Source: Thermus composti
Lineage (GTDB): Bacteria > Deinococcota > Deinococci > Deinococcales > Thermaceae
Length of the DNA: 64,000 nt
Assembly: GCF_014647535.1 (NCBI RefSeq)
Contig: NZ_BMPJ01000010.1
Location: forward strand, 1-64,000
Direction of reading: 5' to 3'
Part shown: in pieces, positions 50,791-60,179 of the stretch
Numbering within the stretch: the first letter of the stretch is position 1
Layout: the number at the start of each line of letters is the position of its first letter
Notes under the pieces: model-generated
The model's input: the letters and a program-made list of their open reading frames with translations, nothing else
Told to the model about the DNA's origin: nothing
The model's database searches: none
Translations under genes and position numbers: made by a program

Positions 50791-52119
50791 ATGAAGCACC
50801 CGCCGGGTCTTAAAGGCTTCCTCCTGGCCCTGGCCCTCCTCTTGGGCCTCCTCCTCCTGGCCACGGGGGTGGGGCTTTTGGGGTACCTGGCCCTCGAGGC
50901 CTACCTGGCCCCCCCGGGCTGGACCATCCTGGTCCTGGCCCTTTTGGTCCTGGTACCGGGGGCGGTGGCCTTGGGGCGGCTCTTCCCGTGGCTTACCGAC
51001 TGGTACTACCTCCTGCCCGCCCTCGCCTTCCTTCTCGTCTTCACCCTCTACCCCATCGGCCTCACCGTCTATTTGGCCTTCACCGACTACTCGGGGCGGA
51101 AAAACGGCTTTCCCGACCGCTCCACGGAAACCCGGGTGGTGGCCCAGGAAGGGGCGCGGCTCGTCCTCGAGGCCGACGCCAAGGAGGCCCTCCGCTGCGA
51201 TCCTTGCCAAGGGGAGCAGGTGGAAGCCTACGCCGAGGGCCACCGGGCACGGGCCAAAATCCTCGAGGTGGAAGGCCCGAGCCTGGTCCTGGACCGCGAC
51301 CTTCCCTTCCGGGCGGAGTACGTGGCCAAGGTGAACACCTTCGGCTTCGTGGGCCTCAAGAACTTCGCATTTATCCTCTCCCAGGCGAACCAGGCCCTCC
51401 TTCCCGTCTTCACCTGGAACGTGGTCTTCGCCCTGAGCACCGTGCTCCTAAACGCCCTCTTGGGCCTCGTCCTGGGGCTTATCCTCCACAACAAGGCCCT
51501 GAAGCTCCGGAACTTCTACCGCACGGCCCTCATCGTCTCCTGGGCCCTGCCCGGGGTTATCACCGTCCAGGTCTGGGTGGCCCTCCTCAACTACAACTTC
51601 GGGGCCATCAACCGGCTTCTCGGGGTCCTGGGCATCTACCCTATCCCCTGGCTCAACGATCCCGACTGGGCCAAGGTGGCCGTCCTCCTCGTGAACCTCT
51701 GGCTCGGCTTCCCCTACATGATGACGGCCACCCTGGGGGCCCTTTCCACCATTCCCGACGAGCTCTACGAGGCGGCCAAGGTGGACGGGGCCACCCCCTG
51801 GCAGACCCTTTGGGGGATCACCTTGCCCCTTCTGGAAAAGCCCATGCTGCCCATCCTGCTTTCCTCCTTCGCCTTCAACTTCAACAACTTCTACCTCATC
51901 TACCTGCTCACCGGGGGCGGGCCCGCGGAAGAGGGCAGGCTCGCCACCGCCCAGGCCACGGACATCCTCATCTCCTGGGCCTACAAGACGGCCTTCAGCG
52001 CCGAGGGACAGTCGGCCTACGGCCTAGGGGCGGCGATTAGCCTCATCATCTTCGCCCTCACCGTGCTCATCAGCCTGGTGAACTTCCGCTTCACGGGGGC
52101 GCTTCGGGAGGTGCGGTAA
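50791..52119 (+). CDS. malF: maltose-type ABC transporter permease MalF
   Basis: A 442-residue permease with about eight membrane spans. A periplasmic insertion of ~90 residues (from DYSGRKNGFPDRSTE) follows the third span, as in MalF, with a CDPC pair. The EAA loop contacting the ATPase is ELYEAAKVDGATPWQTLWGITLP. It pairs with MalG, whose gene follows directly. Sugar specificity comes from MalE and from the MalF channel. Confidence 0.92.
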   Translation: MKHPPGLKGFLLALALLLGLLLLATGVGLLGYLALEAYLAPPGWTILVLALLVLVPGAVALGRLFPWLTDWYYLLPALAFLLVFTLYPIGLTVYLAFTDYSGRKNGFPDRSTETRVVAQEGARLVLEADAKEALRCDPCQGEQVEAYAEGHRARAKILEVEGPSLVLDRDLPFRAEYVAKVNTFGFVGLKNFAFILSQANQALLPVFTWNVVFALSTVLLNALLGLVLGLILHNKALKLRNFYRTALIVSWALPGVITVQVWVALLNYNFGAINRLLGVLGIYPIPWLNDPDWAKVAVLLVNLWLGFPYMMTATLGALSTIPDELYEAAKVDGATPWQTLWGITLPLLEKPMLPILLSSFAFNFNNFYLIYLLTGGGPAEEGRLATAQATDILISWAYKTAFSAEGQSAYGLGAAISLIIFALTVLISLVNFRFTGALREVR

Positions 52120-53439
52120 ATGCGCAAGGTCCTGGGCTTCCTCTTCACGGGCCTCGCCCTTTACGGGGTCTACTGGTTCGCCGCAAACCGGCTCTTTGAC
52201 GAGGGGTCCTACCGCAAGCAGGTGGCCTTCGGAAGCGTCTTCGTGCCCTTTGGCTGGGCCTACGCCCTCTTGGGGCTTTTGGGCCTCGTGGCCCTGATCC
52301 TCCTCTATAGCCTCCTCTACACCGCCCTCGTGAACCGGCTTCAGGGGAGGAGGCGTAGCCCCTGGCCCCTTTTCCAGGAGGGGGTGACCCATCTCTTCCT
52401 CTGGGTCCTGATCCTTTTGGTCTACTACCCCGTGGTCCAGGTGGTGGCGGCGAGCTTTGACCCCACCAACAACCTCTTTAGCTTCCGGAGGCCCGACACG
52501 GGCTTCCTCCTCCTGGACGCCAAGGTGATCCCCTACCTGCCCAACCCCTCCCTGGAAAACTACGCCGCCTTGGTGGAAGGGGTGGTCCTCTACCCCTACC
52601 AGGGGGCCCTCCTTCTCTTAGCGGCCCTCGCCCTCCTGGGGGTGGGGGGTATCGGTCTCTTGCGGCGGCTTCTTGCCCAGGGGGAGTGGATGGGCCTCTG
52701 GCAGGGGAGGCTTCTTTTCCTCATGGCCCTTTCGGTCTTCGCCCTCGCCCTATCCCTTTCCCCCAGGCAGTTCACCGGGCAGGGTACCGAGGCCAAGTTC
52801 CTCCTCTGGGTGCGGAACACCTTCTTAATCTCGGGGCTCACCGGGCTTCTCGCCGTCCTCCTCACCGCCACGGCGGGCTACGCCTTCGCCCGCTTCCGCC
52901 ACCTGCCGGGGCGCTACCCCATGCTCCTCTTCTTCATCTTCGTGCAGATGTTCCCGGGGTTTTTGGCCCTGGTGGCCATCTACTACCTGCTTTCCCGGCT
53001 GGACCTCCTGAACACCTTCACCGGGCTGGTCCTGGCTTACTCCGGGGGCATTATCAGCTTCGGCACCTGGGTCTATAAGGGCTACCTGGAGAGCATAAGC
53101 CCGAGCCTCGAGGAGGCCGCCATGGTGGACGGGGCCACAAGGTGGCAGGTCTTCACCCGGATCCTTTTGCCCCTCTCCGCCCCCATGTTCGTCTTTATCT
53201 TCCTCCTGCAGTTCGTGGGCACCTACTCGGAGTTCGTCCTGGCCAACCTGGTCCTCACCGGGGTGGAGACCTGGAACGTGGGCGTGGGGCTTAGAAGCTT
53301 CACCACGGGGCAGTTCCAGACCAAGTGGGGGGTCTTCGCCGCGGCGAGCGTCTTGGGGTCTTTGCCCATCCTCTTCCTCTTCTACGGCTTCCAGCAGTAC
53401 TTTGTCTCCGGGTACACCGCCGGGGCGGTGAAGGAATGA
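52120..53439 (+). CDS. malG: maltose-type ABC transporter permease MalG
   Basis: A 439-residue permease, longer than the usual ~290. The first ~140 residues hold two spans joined by a cytoplasmic loop (NRLQGRRRSPWPLF), and a second extension lies before the conserved core. The EAA loop is SLEEAAMVDGATRWQVFTRILLP, in the normal position. The ATG is directly after the malF stop (no gap), and its stop overlaps the GH13 gene (ATGA). No MalK ATPase is encoded here; a shared one elsewhere must power the transporter. Confidence 0.9.
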   Translation: MRKVLGFLFTGLALYGVYWFAANRLFDEGSYRKQVAFGSVFVPFGWAYALLGLLGLVALILLYSLLYTALVNRLQGRRRSPWPLFQEGVTHLFLWVLILLVYYPVVQVVAASFDPTNNLFSFRRPDTGFLLLDAKVIPYLPNPSLENYAALVEGVVLYPYQGALLLLAALALLGVGGIGLLRRLLAQGEWMGLWQGRLLFLMALSVFALALSLSPRQFTGQGTEAKFLLWVRNTFLISGLTGLLAVLLTATAGYAFARFRHLPGRYPMLLFFIFVQMFPGFLALVAIYYLLSRLDLLNTFTGLVLAYSGGIISFGTWVYKGYLESISPSLEEAAMVDGATRWQVFTRILLPLSAPMFVFIFLLQFVGTYSEFVLANLVLTGVETWNVGVGLRSFTTGQFQTKWGVFAAASVLGSLPILFLFYGFQQYFVSGYTAGAVKE

Positions 53440-55145
53440 TCCACGACCTAGCCCACATCCACCCCCCCTTCCCCGAGCTGGGGGAGGAGGTGGAGCTTTT
53501 CCTGGAAACCGAGGCCCGGGAGGGGCTTCTCCTTTACGAGCGGGACGGGGAGTTGCACAAAAAGCCCATGGCCCCTTGGGAAAAGGGCCTCCGGGTCAAA
53601 GTGCCCCTCCACGCAAGCCCCTTCCGCTACTGCTTCCGCCTGCCCCAAGGCTACCTGGGAAGCCACGGCCTGGAGAAGACCCTTCCCCGCTACGACCGCT
53701 TCTTCCACCTCCTCGCCAAGCCCCTTCCCCCGGAGTGGGCCTTGGGAAGGGTTTATTACCAGATCTTCCCCGACCGCTTCCGCCAGGGCCGCCCCGAGCT
53801 TGCCCCTAAGGACGGGGCCTGGCTTTACGGGGGAAAGCCCATCCGGCGCAAGGCCTGGGACGAGCCCCCCGGGGAGGACGGGGCCCGGGAGTTCTACGGG
53901 GGGGATTTGTGGGGGGTCCTGGAGGCCCTCCCCTACCTGGAGGACCTGGGCGTGGAGGTCCTCTACCTCACCCCCATCTTCCAAAGCCCCAGCAGCCACC
54001 GGTACGACACCGAGGACTACCTAAGGGTGGACCCCCACCTGGGGGGGGAGGAGGCCTTAAGGGCCCTTTACGAGGCCCTCGAGGCCCGGGGCATGAAGCT
54101 CATCCTGGACGGGGTCTTCAACCACGTGGGGGCGACCCACCCCTGGTTCCAGAAGGCCCTGGAAGACCCTACCGCCCCCGAGCGGGGGATGTTCACCTTT
54201 TATCCGGACGGGAGCTACGCCAGCTTCTGGGGCGTGAAGCACATGCCCAAGCTGGACTACGCCTCTTTCCTCACCCAAGAGCGCTTCGTCCATAGCCCCA
54301 AGGCCCCCGTCCGCTACTGGATGCGCCTTGCCCACGGCTGGCGGCTGGACGTGGCCCACTCCATCGGGGAAGGGGGCACGAACCGGAAAAACGCCCGCTG
54401 GCTTAGGGCCTTAGCCCAAGCCGCCAAGGAGGAAAGGCCTGACGCCCTCGTCTTCGGGGAGCTTTCCTACGACACCACCCCCACCCTCAGGGCCCACACC
54501 CTGGACGGGGCCATGCACTACGCCGGCTTCGCCCACCCGGTGATGGAGTGGCTTTCCGGGAAGGACCTCCACGGGAACCCCGTGGACGTGGGCCTCAAGG
54601 AGGCCTGGCAAACCCTTTGGGACCACTACCAGGCCCTGCCCCTCCAGCTCCGCCACGCCATGTACACCTTCCTCTCCTCCCACGACATCCCCCGGGCCCT
54701 CTGGCGGCTTAGGGGGGACAAGGAGCGTTTCAAGACCGCCTACGCCCTCCTTTTCGCCTTCCCGGGAAGCCCCGCCCTCTACTACGGGGACGAGATCGGC
54801 CTCTCCCAGCCCAACCCCTACGCGGTCTGGCGGGGAGACCCCTTCTGCCGCGCCCCCTTTCCCTGGGACGAAAGCCGCTGGGACCACGGGCTTTTGGACT
54901 TCTTCCGGCGCCTCATAAGGCTCAAGAAAACCCACCCCGTCCTCCGCCGAGGAGGCCTCCTAGCCCTTCCCGCCCCCGAAGGGGTCCTGGCCTTCAAAAG
55001 GCGGCTTGGGGAAGAAGAGATCTGGGCCTTCTTCGCCCCGGAGGGGGCGCGCCTCTCCCTGCCCCCCGGCCTAGACCTCCTTTCGGGGGAGGAGGTGGCG
55101 GGGGAGGTGGAGGCTTCTTACCTCCTCTTCCAGCCCTTAGCCTGA
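53436..55145 (+). CDS. GH13 alpha-amylase-family enzyme (cyclomaltodextrinase/neopullulanase-like)
   Basis: A 569-residue GH13 hydrolase with no signal peptide, hence cytosolic. An N-terminal beta-sandwich-like domain (~110 residues) precedes the catalytic barrel. The catalytic triad appears as Asp in GWRLDVAHSIG, Glu in VFGELSYD and Asp in LSSHDIPR; LDGVFNHVG is region I. The N-terminal domain plus this barrel fits neopullulanase/cyclomaltodextrinase-type enzymes. It lies in the operon of the maltose-type transporter (ATGA overlap with malG), so its probable role is breaking down imported malto-oligosaccharides or related glucans. Confidence 0.9.
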   Translation: MIHDLAHIHPPFPELGEEVELFLETEAREGLLLYERDGELHKKPMAPWEKGLRVKVPLHASPFRYCFRLPQGYLGSHGLEKTLPRYDRFFHLLAKPLPPEWALGRVYYQIFPDRFRQGRPELAPKDGAWLYGGKPIRRKAWDEPPGEDGAREFYGGDLWGVLEALPYLEDLGVEVLYLTPIFQSPSSHRYDTEDYLRVDPHLGGEEALRALYEALEARGMKLILDGVFNHVGATHPWFQKALEDPTAPERGMFTFYPDGSYASFWGVKHMPKLDYASFLTQERFVHSPKAPVRYWMRLAHGWRLDVAHSIGEGGTNRKNARWLRALAQAAKEERPDALVFGELSYDTTPTLRAHTLDGAMHYAGFAHPVMEWLSGKDLHGNPVDVGLKEAWQTLWDHYQALPLQLRHAMYTFLSSHDIPRALWRLRGDKERFKTAYALLFAFPGSPALYYGDEIGLSQPNPYAVWRGDPFCRAPFPWDESRWDHGLLDFFRRLIRLKKTHPVLRRGGLLALPAPEGVLAFKRRLGEEEIWAFFAPEGARLSLPPGLDLLSGEEVAGEVEASYLLFQPLA

Positions 55146-55153
55146 GGCCCGGG

Positions 55154-55159
55154 TATACT
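55154..55159 (+). promoter_or_regulatory. -10 box, leaderless promoter of mutS2
   Basis: TATACT ends 8 nt before GTG 55168. Confidence 0.5.
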
Positions 55160-55167
55160 TTTCCTTT

Positions 55168-57408
55168 GTGCGGGATGTCCTCGAGGTCCTGGAGTTCCCC
55201 AAGGTCCGCGCCCTCCTCGCCCAAAGGACCAAGACCTCTCTTGGGGAGGAGCTCGCCCAAGGCCTCCTACCCCTCACCCAGGAGGAGGCCGAGCGCCGCC
55301 ACGGGCTCACCCAGGAGGCCCTAAGCTACCCCTACGCCCTCCCCGAGGCGGGCGCCCTACGGGAGGCCTGGCGAAGGGCCCGCGCCGGGGCGAGGCTTAC
55401 GGGCCCCGAGCTCCTAAGGGCGGCCCAGGCCCTCAAGGAGGCCATGGACCTAAAGGGGGAGCTTCTTCCCCTAAAGAACGCCCTAAGCCAGGTGGCGGAG
55501 GGCATCGGGGACCACACCCCCTTCCTGGAGCGGGTGAAAAAGGCCCTGGACGAGGAGGGGGCGGTGCGGGACGAGGCGAGCCCCCGCCTCGCCCAGATCC
55601 GAAGGGAACTAAGGCCCTTGCGGGAAACCATCCTGGAGCGCCTCTACGCCCTCATGGACCGGCACCGGGAGGCCTTCCAGGACCGCTTCGTCACCTTAAG
55701 GCGGGACCGGTACTGCGTCCCCGTGAAGGCGGGGATGAGCCACAAGGTGCCCGGGATCCTCCTGGACACCTCCGAGTCGGGGGCCACCCTCTTCGTGGAG
55801 CCCTTCTCCGTGGTGAAGCTCAACAACCGCCTCCAGGCCCTGAGGCTTGCGGAGGAAGAGGAGGTGAACCGGATCCTCCGGGAGCTTTCCGAGAGGCTCG
55901 CCCAGGACGAGGGGATGCCGGAAACCCTAAAGGCCCTGGCCCTTTTGGACCTAGTCCAGGCCCAGGCGGCCCTGGCCCGGGACCTGGGGCTTTCCCGCCC
56001 CCGCTTCGGGGAGGCCTACGCCCTGGAGGAGGCCTTCCACCCCCTCATCCCGAACCCCGTAAGGAACTCCTTCGCCCTGGACGAGAAGACCCGCCTCATC
56101 CTCATCACCGGGCCCAACATGGGGGGGAAGACCGCCCTCCTAAAGACCCTGGGCCTCGCCGTCCTCATGGCCCAGTCGGGGCTTTTCGTGGCGGCCAAGA
56201 AGGCCCTTTTGGCCTGGCCCGACCGGGTCTATGCCGACATCGGGGACGAGCAGTCCCTCCAGGAGAACCTCTCCACCTTCGCCGGGCACCTCAAAAGGCT
56301 CAAGGAGATGCTGGAGGAGGCCACCCCCCGTAGCCTCGTCCTCATTGACGAGCTGGGAAGCGGCACCGACCCCGAGGAGGGGGCGGCCCTCTCCCAGGCC
56401 ATCCTCGAGGCCCTCCTAGAGAGAGGGGTCAAGGGGATGATCACCACCCACCTCTCCCCCCTAAAGGCCTTCGCCCAAGGGAGGGAAGGCATCCAAAACG
56501 CCTCCATGCGCTTTGACCTCGAGGCCTTGCGCCCCACCTACGAGCTCGTCCTCGGGGTGCCGGGGCGGAGCTACGCCCTGGCCATCGCCAGGAAGCTTTC
56601 CCTCCCCGAGGCGGTGCTGCGCCGGGCCGAGGCCCTTCTGCCCGAGGGGGGAAGGCTGGAAGAGCTTTTGGCAAAGCTGGAGGCGGAGCGCCTCGCCCTG
56701 AGGGAGGAAAGGCGCCGCCTCGAGGCCGAGCTGGCCCGGGCGGAGGCCCTGAGGCGGGAGCTGGAAAAGCGGGAAGCCCTCTACGAAGAGGAGCGAAAGG
56801 AGCGCCTGAAGGCCCTGGAGGAGGAGGTGCGGGCCAGGCTCCTCCAGGTGGAGGCCGAGATCAAGGCCCTCCGGGAGAAGGCCAAGACCGAGAGCAAGCG
56901 GGACGCCCTAAGGGAGCTCATGGCCCTAAGGGAGCGCTACGCCAAGAAAGCCCCACCTCCCCCCCCACCCCAAGACCTCGCCCCCGGGGCCCTGGTGGAG
57001 GTGCCCTCCTTGGGCAAGCGGGGCCGGGTGGTGGAGCTAAGGGGGGAGGAGGCCTTGGTCCAGGTGGGCCCCCTGAAGCTCAACCTGAAGGCCAAGGAGC
57101 TAAGGCCCCTCCCCGAGGCCACCCCCCCGAAACCCCTCCTGGCCAGGCCCAGGCGGGAGGTGAAGGAGGTGGACCTCAGGGGCCTCACCGTGGAGGAGGC
57201 CCTTTTGGAGGTGGACCAGGCCCTGGAGGAGGCCCGGGCCCTTGGGCTTCCCACCCTCCGCCTCCTCCACGGCAAGGGGACGGGGGCCCTCAGGCAGGCC
57301 ATCCGCGAGGCCCTGCGCCGGGACAAGCGGGTGGAGAGCTTCGCCGACGCCCCGCCCCACGAGGGGGGGCATGGGGTGACGGTGGTGGTCCTAAAGCCAC
57401 CGGCTTAG
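55168..57408 (+). CDS. mutS2: MutS2 endonuclease/recombination suppressor
   Basis: A 746-residue MutS2. It has the MutS core without mismatch-recognition domain I: the clamp, then the ATPase with ITGPNMGGKTALLKT (Walker A) and VLIDELGSGTDPEEGAAL (Walker B), a long coiled coil (~residues 500-600), and a C-terminal Smr nuclease domain (VDLRGLTVEEAL, LLHGKGTGALRQAI). MutS2 in Thermus binds branched DNA and suppresses homologous recombination through its Smr nuclease. Its stop shares TTAG with the convergent thioesterase. Confidence 0.95.
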   Translation: MRDVLEVLEFPKVRALLAQRTKTSLGEELAQGLLPLTQEEAERRHGLTQEALSYPYALPEAGALREAWRRARAGARLTGPELLRAAQALKEAMDLKGELLPLKNALSQVAEGIGDHTPFLERVKKALDEEGAVRDEASPRLAQIRRELRPLRETILERLYALMDRHREAFQDRFVTLRRDRYCVPVKAGMSHKVPGILLDTSESGATLFVEPFSVVKLNNRLQALRLAEEEEVNRILRELSERLAQDEGMPETLKALALLDLVQAQAALARDLGLSRPRFGEAYALEEAFHPLIPNPVRNSFALDEKTRLILITGPNMGGKTALLKTLGLAVLMAQSGLFVAAKKALLAWPDRVYADIGDEQSLQENLSTFAGHLKRLKEMLEEATPRSLVLIDELGSGTDPEEGAALSQAILEALLERGVKGMITTHLSPLKAFAQGREGIQNASMRFDLEALRPTYELVLGVPGRSYALAIARKLSLPEAVLRRAEALLPEGGRLEELLAKLEAERLALREERRRLEAELARAEALRRELEKREALYEEERKERLKALEEEVRARLLQVEAEIKALREKAKTESKRDALRELMALRERYAKKAPPPPPPQDLAPGALVEVPSLGKRGRVVELRGEEALVQVGPLKLNLKAKELRPLPEATPPKPLLARPRREVKEVDLRGLTVEEALLEVDQALEEARALGLPTLRLLHGKGTGALRQAIREALRRDKRVESFADAPPHEGGHGVTVVVLKPPA

Positions 57409-57812
57409 GAGGGAAGGTCTCTCCCCTCCAGCTCGGCGATCCGGTCCCGCACCGCCTGAGGGATAGGGGCGGGCCTGCCCCCTTCCAGCCAGACCAAAAC
57501 CCCGATCCCCTTGGCGGCGGGCTGTCCGTTAGCGGTGATGAAGTGCTCCATGTGGAGGCTGGAGCGGCCGATCCTCAGGGTGCGCACCCCCACATAGACC
57601 TCGTCCTCCAGGAGGATGGGCTTCAGGTAGTCCACCTCCATCCGGGCCACCACGAAGTGGCCCTCCTCCAGCCAGTCCGGGGAGATCCTCTGGAAATAGC
57701 GGATGCGGGCCAGCTCCATGTAGGAGAGAAACACGGCGTTGTTCACGTGCCCCAAAGGGTCCAAATCCCGGAAGCGCACGTCCACCCGGACCGTAACCGG
57801 AAATCCCTCCAT
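57405..57812 (-). CDS. hotdog-fold acyl-CoA thioesterase
   Basis: A 135-residue 4HBT-type thioesterase. VRFRDLDPLGHVNNAVFLSYMELAR carries the family's catalytic Asp and the conserved HVNN helix. It probably cleaves short- or medium-chain acyl-CoA or a related thioester; the substrate is unknown. A TAAACT box lies 6 nt before the ATG. Convergent to mutS2 with a 4-base stop overlap. Confidence 0.85.
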   Translation of the reverse strand: MEGFPVTVRVDVRFRDLDPLGHVNNAVFLSYMELARIRYFQRISPDWLEEGHFVVARMEVDYLKPILLEDEVYVGVRTLRIGRSSLHMEHFITANGQPAAKGIGVLVWLEGGRPAPIPQAVRDRIAELEGRDLPS

Positions 57813-57818
57813 GGGCTT

Positions 57819-57824
57819 AGTTTA
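57819..57824 (-). promoter_or_regulatory. -10 box, leaderless promoter of thioesterase gene
   Basis: TAAACT on the minus strand 6 nt before ATG 57812. Confidence 0.45.
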
Positions 57825-57962
57825 TACCTTAGATCTTCCCGGACAACTAAAGGGTGTATCCCCTCCGCTTTAAGCTTCCGGGAAGGGGTAAGCATGGACG
57901 CCCTAGGCCCCGGCTTTACCGCGCCTTCAGGGCCTCGCGTCCACCTCGAGCCCCTGGCCTAT

Positions 57963-57992
57963 TGAGGCCCTGACCCGCCGGTCAGGTATAGT
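57963..57992 (+). promoter_or_regulatory. pepF promoter with operator-like palindrome
   Basis: TTGAGG (57963-57968), 18-bp spacer and TATAGT (57987-57992), which ends 6 nt before the ATG. Within the spacer lies CTGACC-CGCC-GGTCAG (57970-57985), a perfect 6-bp inverted repeat where a repressor would block polymerase. Confidence 0.5.
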
Positions 57993-57998
57993 GGGGGC

Positions 57999-59690
57999 AT
58001 GACCGAGACCACCTGGGACCTAACCCCCCTCTTCCCCAGCCTGGAAAGCCCCGAGTTCCAGAGGGCCTGGGAGGACCTCAAAGGGGAGATCGGCCGCCTC
58101 AAAGGGCTTTTGGAAGAGGCCGCCCCCCTTTCCCAGGTCCTGGCCTCCCTGGACGCCCTCCTGGAGAAGGCCACCCCCCTTTGGGCCTACCTTTACGCCC
58201 GCTACAGCGCCGACACCCGGGACGAGGCCGCCCTCGCCAAGCTCTCGGAGCTTGAGGTCCTCTTCCTGGACTTCCAGCGCCTAAGGCCAAGGCTCACCCG
58301 CTACCTGGCCCTGCAGGACCCCATGGAGGCGGGCCCCTACCGAATCCTGGTGGAGGAGGCCAAGGAGGAGGCCCTCCACATGATGCCCGAGGGGGAGGAG
58401 GTCCTGGCGGCGGAGCTATCCCTCTCGGGAAGGCAGGCCTGGGCCAAGCTCCACGAGAGCCTCACCAGCCAGATCACCGCCCTGGTGGACGGGGAGGAGA
58501 TGCCCATAAGCCAGGTGCGCAACCTCTACTTCCGCCCCGAGGAAGAGGTGCGGAAGAAGGCCTACGAGGCGGAGCTCAAGGCCTGGGAGGCCCACGAGGT
58601 GCCCCTGGCCTTCGCCTTAAACGGGGTGAAGGGGGAGGCCAGCGTCCTAAACCGCCGCCGGGGCTATAGGGACGACCTCGAGCCCACCCTCCACAGAAAC
58701 CGCATCACCAGGAAAGCCCTAAAAGCCATGCAGGAGGCGGTGCGGGAAAGCCTTCCCCTCTTCCGCCGCTACTACCTCCTCAAGGCCAAGGCCTTAGGGA
58801 AGGAACAGCTGGACTGGTGGGACCTCTTCGCCCCCATCGGGAAGGGCCGGCGCTGGAGCTTAGAGGAGGCCCGGGCCTTCATCCCCGCCAAGCTCGCCGC
58901 CCTGGTGCCCAACGCCGCCAAGGTGGCGGAGATGGCCTTCGCCGAGCGCTGGATGGACCTTCTCCCACGAAAAGGCAAGGTGGGCGGGGCCTACTGCATG
59001 CCCAGGGGCGGGGGGAAAAGCCTTATCCTCGCCAACTACGAGGAAAGCTTTGAATCTATCTCCACCCTGGCCCACGAGCTAGGCCACGCCTACCACAACT
59101 TCGCCCTGGCCCAGGCCCCCGCCTCCTTAAGGGAGGTCCCCATGACCCTGGCGGAGACCGCCAGCATCATGAACGAGACCCTGGTGGTGGAGGCGGCCCT
59201 CAAGGAGGCCTCCCCCGAGGAGGGCCTCCTCATCCTGGACGCCTACCTGCAAGGGGCGGCCCAGGTGGTGGTGGACATCCATAGCCGCTTCCTCTTTGAG
59301 TCCTGGGTCTTCCAAAAGCGCAAGGAGCGGGAACTTTCCCCAAGGGAGTTCAAGGAGCTCATGCTCAAGGCCCAGGAGGAGGCCTACGGGGAGGTCCTGG
59401 CCACCCGCCACCCCTACATGTGGGCGGTGAAGGGGCACTACTACGGGGCGGACTTCTACAACTACCCCTACACCTTCGGCCTCCTCTTCGGGCTTGCCGT
59501 CTACCAGAAGGCCAAGGAGGACCCCCGCTTCGCCGAGGGCTACGAGGCCCTTTTGGCCCAGTCGGGCATGTACCCCGCCCAGGAGCTGGCCCGCCGCCAC
59601 GGCTTTGACCTGGAAAGCCCCGCCTTCTGGCGCCAGGGGATTAGGATCTTGGAGGAGAAGGTGGCGGAGCTGGAAAGGAGGCTCGCCTGA
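57999..59690 (+). CDS. pepF: M3-family oligoendopeptidase F
   Basis: A 563-residue zinc metallopeptidase of the M3 family. The HExxH zinc motif is in STLAHELGHAYHNF, and the third ligand Glu lies in ETASIMNETLVVEAAL. The N-terminal helical domain (PLFPSLESPEFQRAWEDL) is that of PepF. It degrades 7-17-residue peptides in the cytosol, complementing peptide import by OppABC. Length is normal. Confidence 0.92.
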   Translation: MTETTWDLTPLFPSLESPEFQRAWEDLKGEIGRLKGLLEEAAPLSQVLASLDALLEKATPLWAYLYARYSADTRDEAALAKLSELEVLFLDFQRLRPRLTRYLALQDPMEAGPYRILVEEAKEEALHMMPEGEEVLAAELSLSGRQAWAKLHESLTSQITALVDGEEMPISQVRNLYFRPEEEVRKKAYEAELKAWEAHEVPLAFALNGVKGEASVLNRRRGYRDDLEPTLHRNRITRKALKAMQEAVRESLPLFRRYYLLKAKALGKEQLDWWDLFAPIGKGRRWSLEEARAFIPAKLAALVPNAAKVAEMAFAERWMDLLPRKGKVGGAYCMPRGGGKSLILANYEESFESISTLAHELGHAYHNFALAQAPASLREVPMTLAETASIMNETLVVEAALKEASPEEGLLILDAYLQGAAQVVVDIHSRFLFESWVFQKRKERELSPREFKELMLKAQEEAYGEVLATRHPYMWAVKGHYYGADFYNYPYTFGLLFGLAVYQKAKEDPRFAEGYEALLAQSGMYPAQELARRHGFDLESPAFWRQGIRILEEKVAELERRLA

Positions 59691-59712
59691 CGCCCTTCTG
59701 ACCCAAGGGGCT

Positions 59713-59718
59713 TAGGCT
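59713..59718 (+). promoter_or_regulatory. -10 box, leaderless promoter of arsC-like gene
   Basis: TAGGCT ends 7 nt before the ATG at 59726. Confidence 0.45.
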
Positions 59719-59725
59719 TTGGGGG

Positions 59726-60179
59726 ATGCGGGTCCTCGTCCTTTGCACCCACAACTCCGCCCGGAGCCAGATGGCGGAGGCTTGGCTTAAGCGCTTCGCC
59801 CGGGAGCTTGGGGTGGACCTCGAGGTCCACTCCGCCGGCACGGAAAAAGACCTTGGTGAAGGAGGAGGCCAAGCGGGTCATGGCCGAGGTGGGGCTGGAC
59901 CTCTCGGAGCACACCTCCAAGACCCTCTTGGAGGTCCCCGACCCCTGGAACTTTGACCTGGTCCTCACCGTCTGCGACCAGGCCGAGGAGGCCTGCCCCG
60001 CCTACCCCGCCCGGACCCAAAAGCGCCACGTCTCCTTCCCCGACCCCACGGGGAAGCCCCTGGAGGCCTGGCAAGCGGTGCGGGACGCCCTGGGGAGGAT
60101 GGCCCGCTTCCTGGTGGAAGCCCTCAAGGAGGGGCGGGTGCCGAGCGACGAGGAACTCCGGGAAAAGGCGGGGCTTTAG
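59726..60179 (+). pseudogene. arsC: arsenate reductase (LMW phosphatase fold), frameshifted
   Basis: Two overlapping frames together encode an intact thioredoxin-coupled arsenate reductase of about 150 residues. The first frame (from ATG 59726) gives [17 protein letters not shown], with the catalytic CxxNSxRS loop, up to HSAGTEK. The second continues as [15 protein letters not shown], with the distal LTVCDQAEEACPA cysteines and PDPTGKP. The join is the A5 run at 59844-59848: one A fewer restores the frame. As written, the first frame ends after 76 residues and lacks the second and third redox cysteines, so the product would be inactive. Sequencing error or programmed frameshifting are alternatives. 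Confidence 0.88.
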
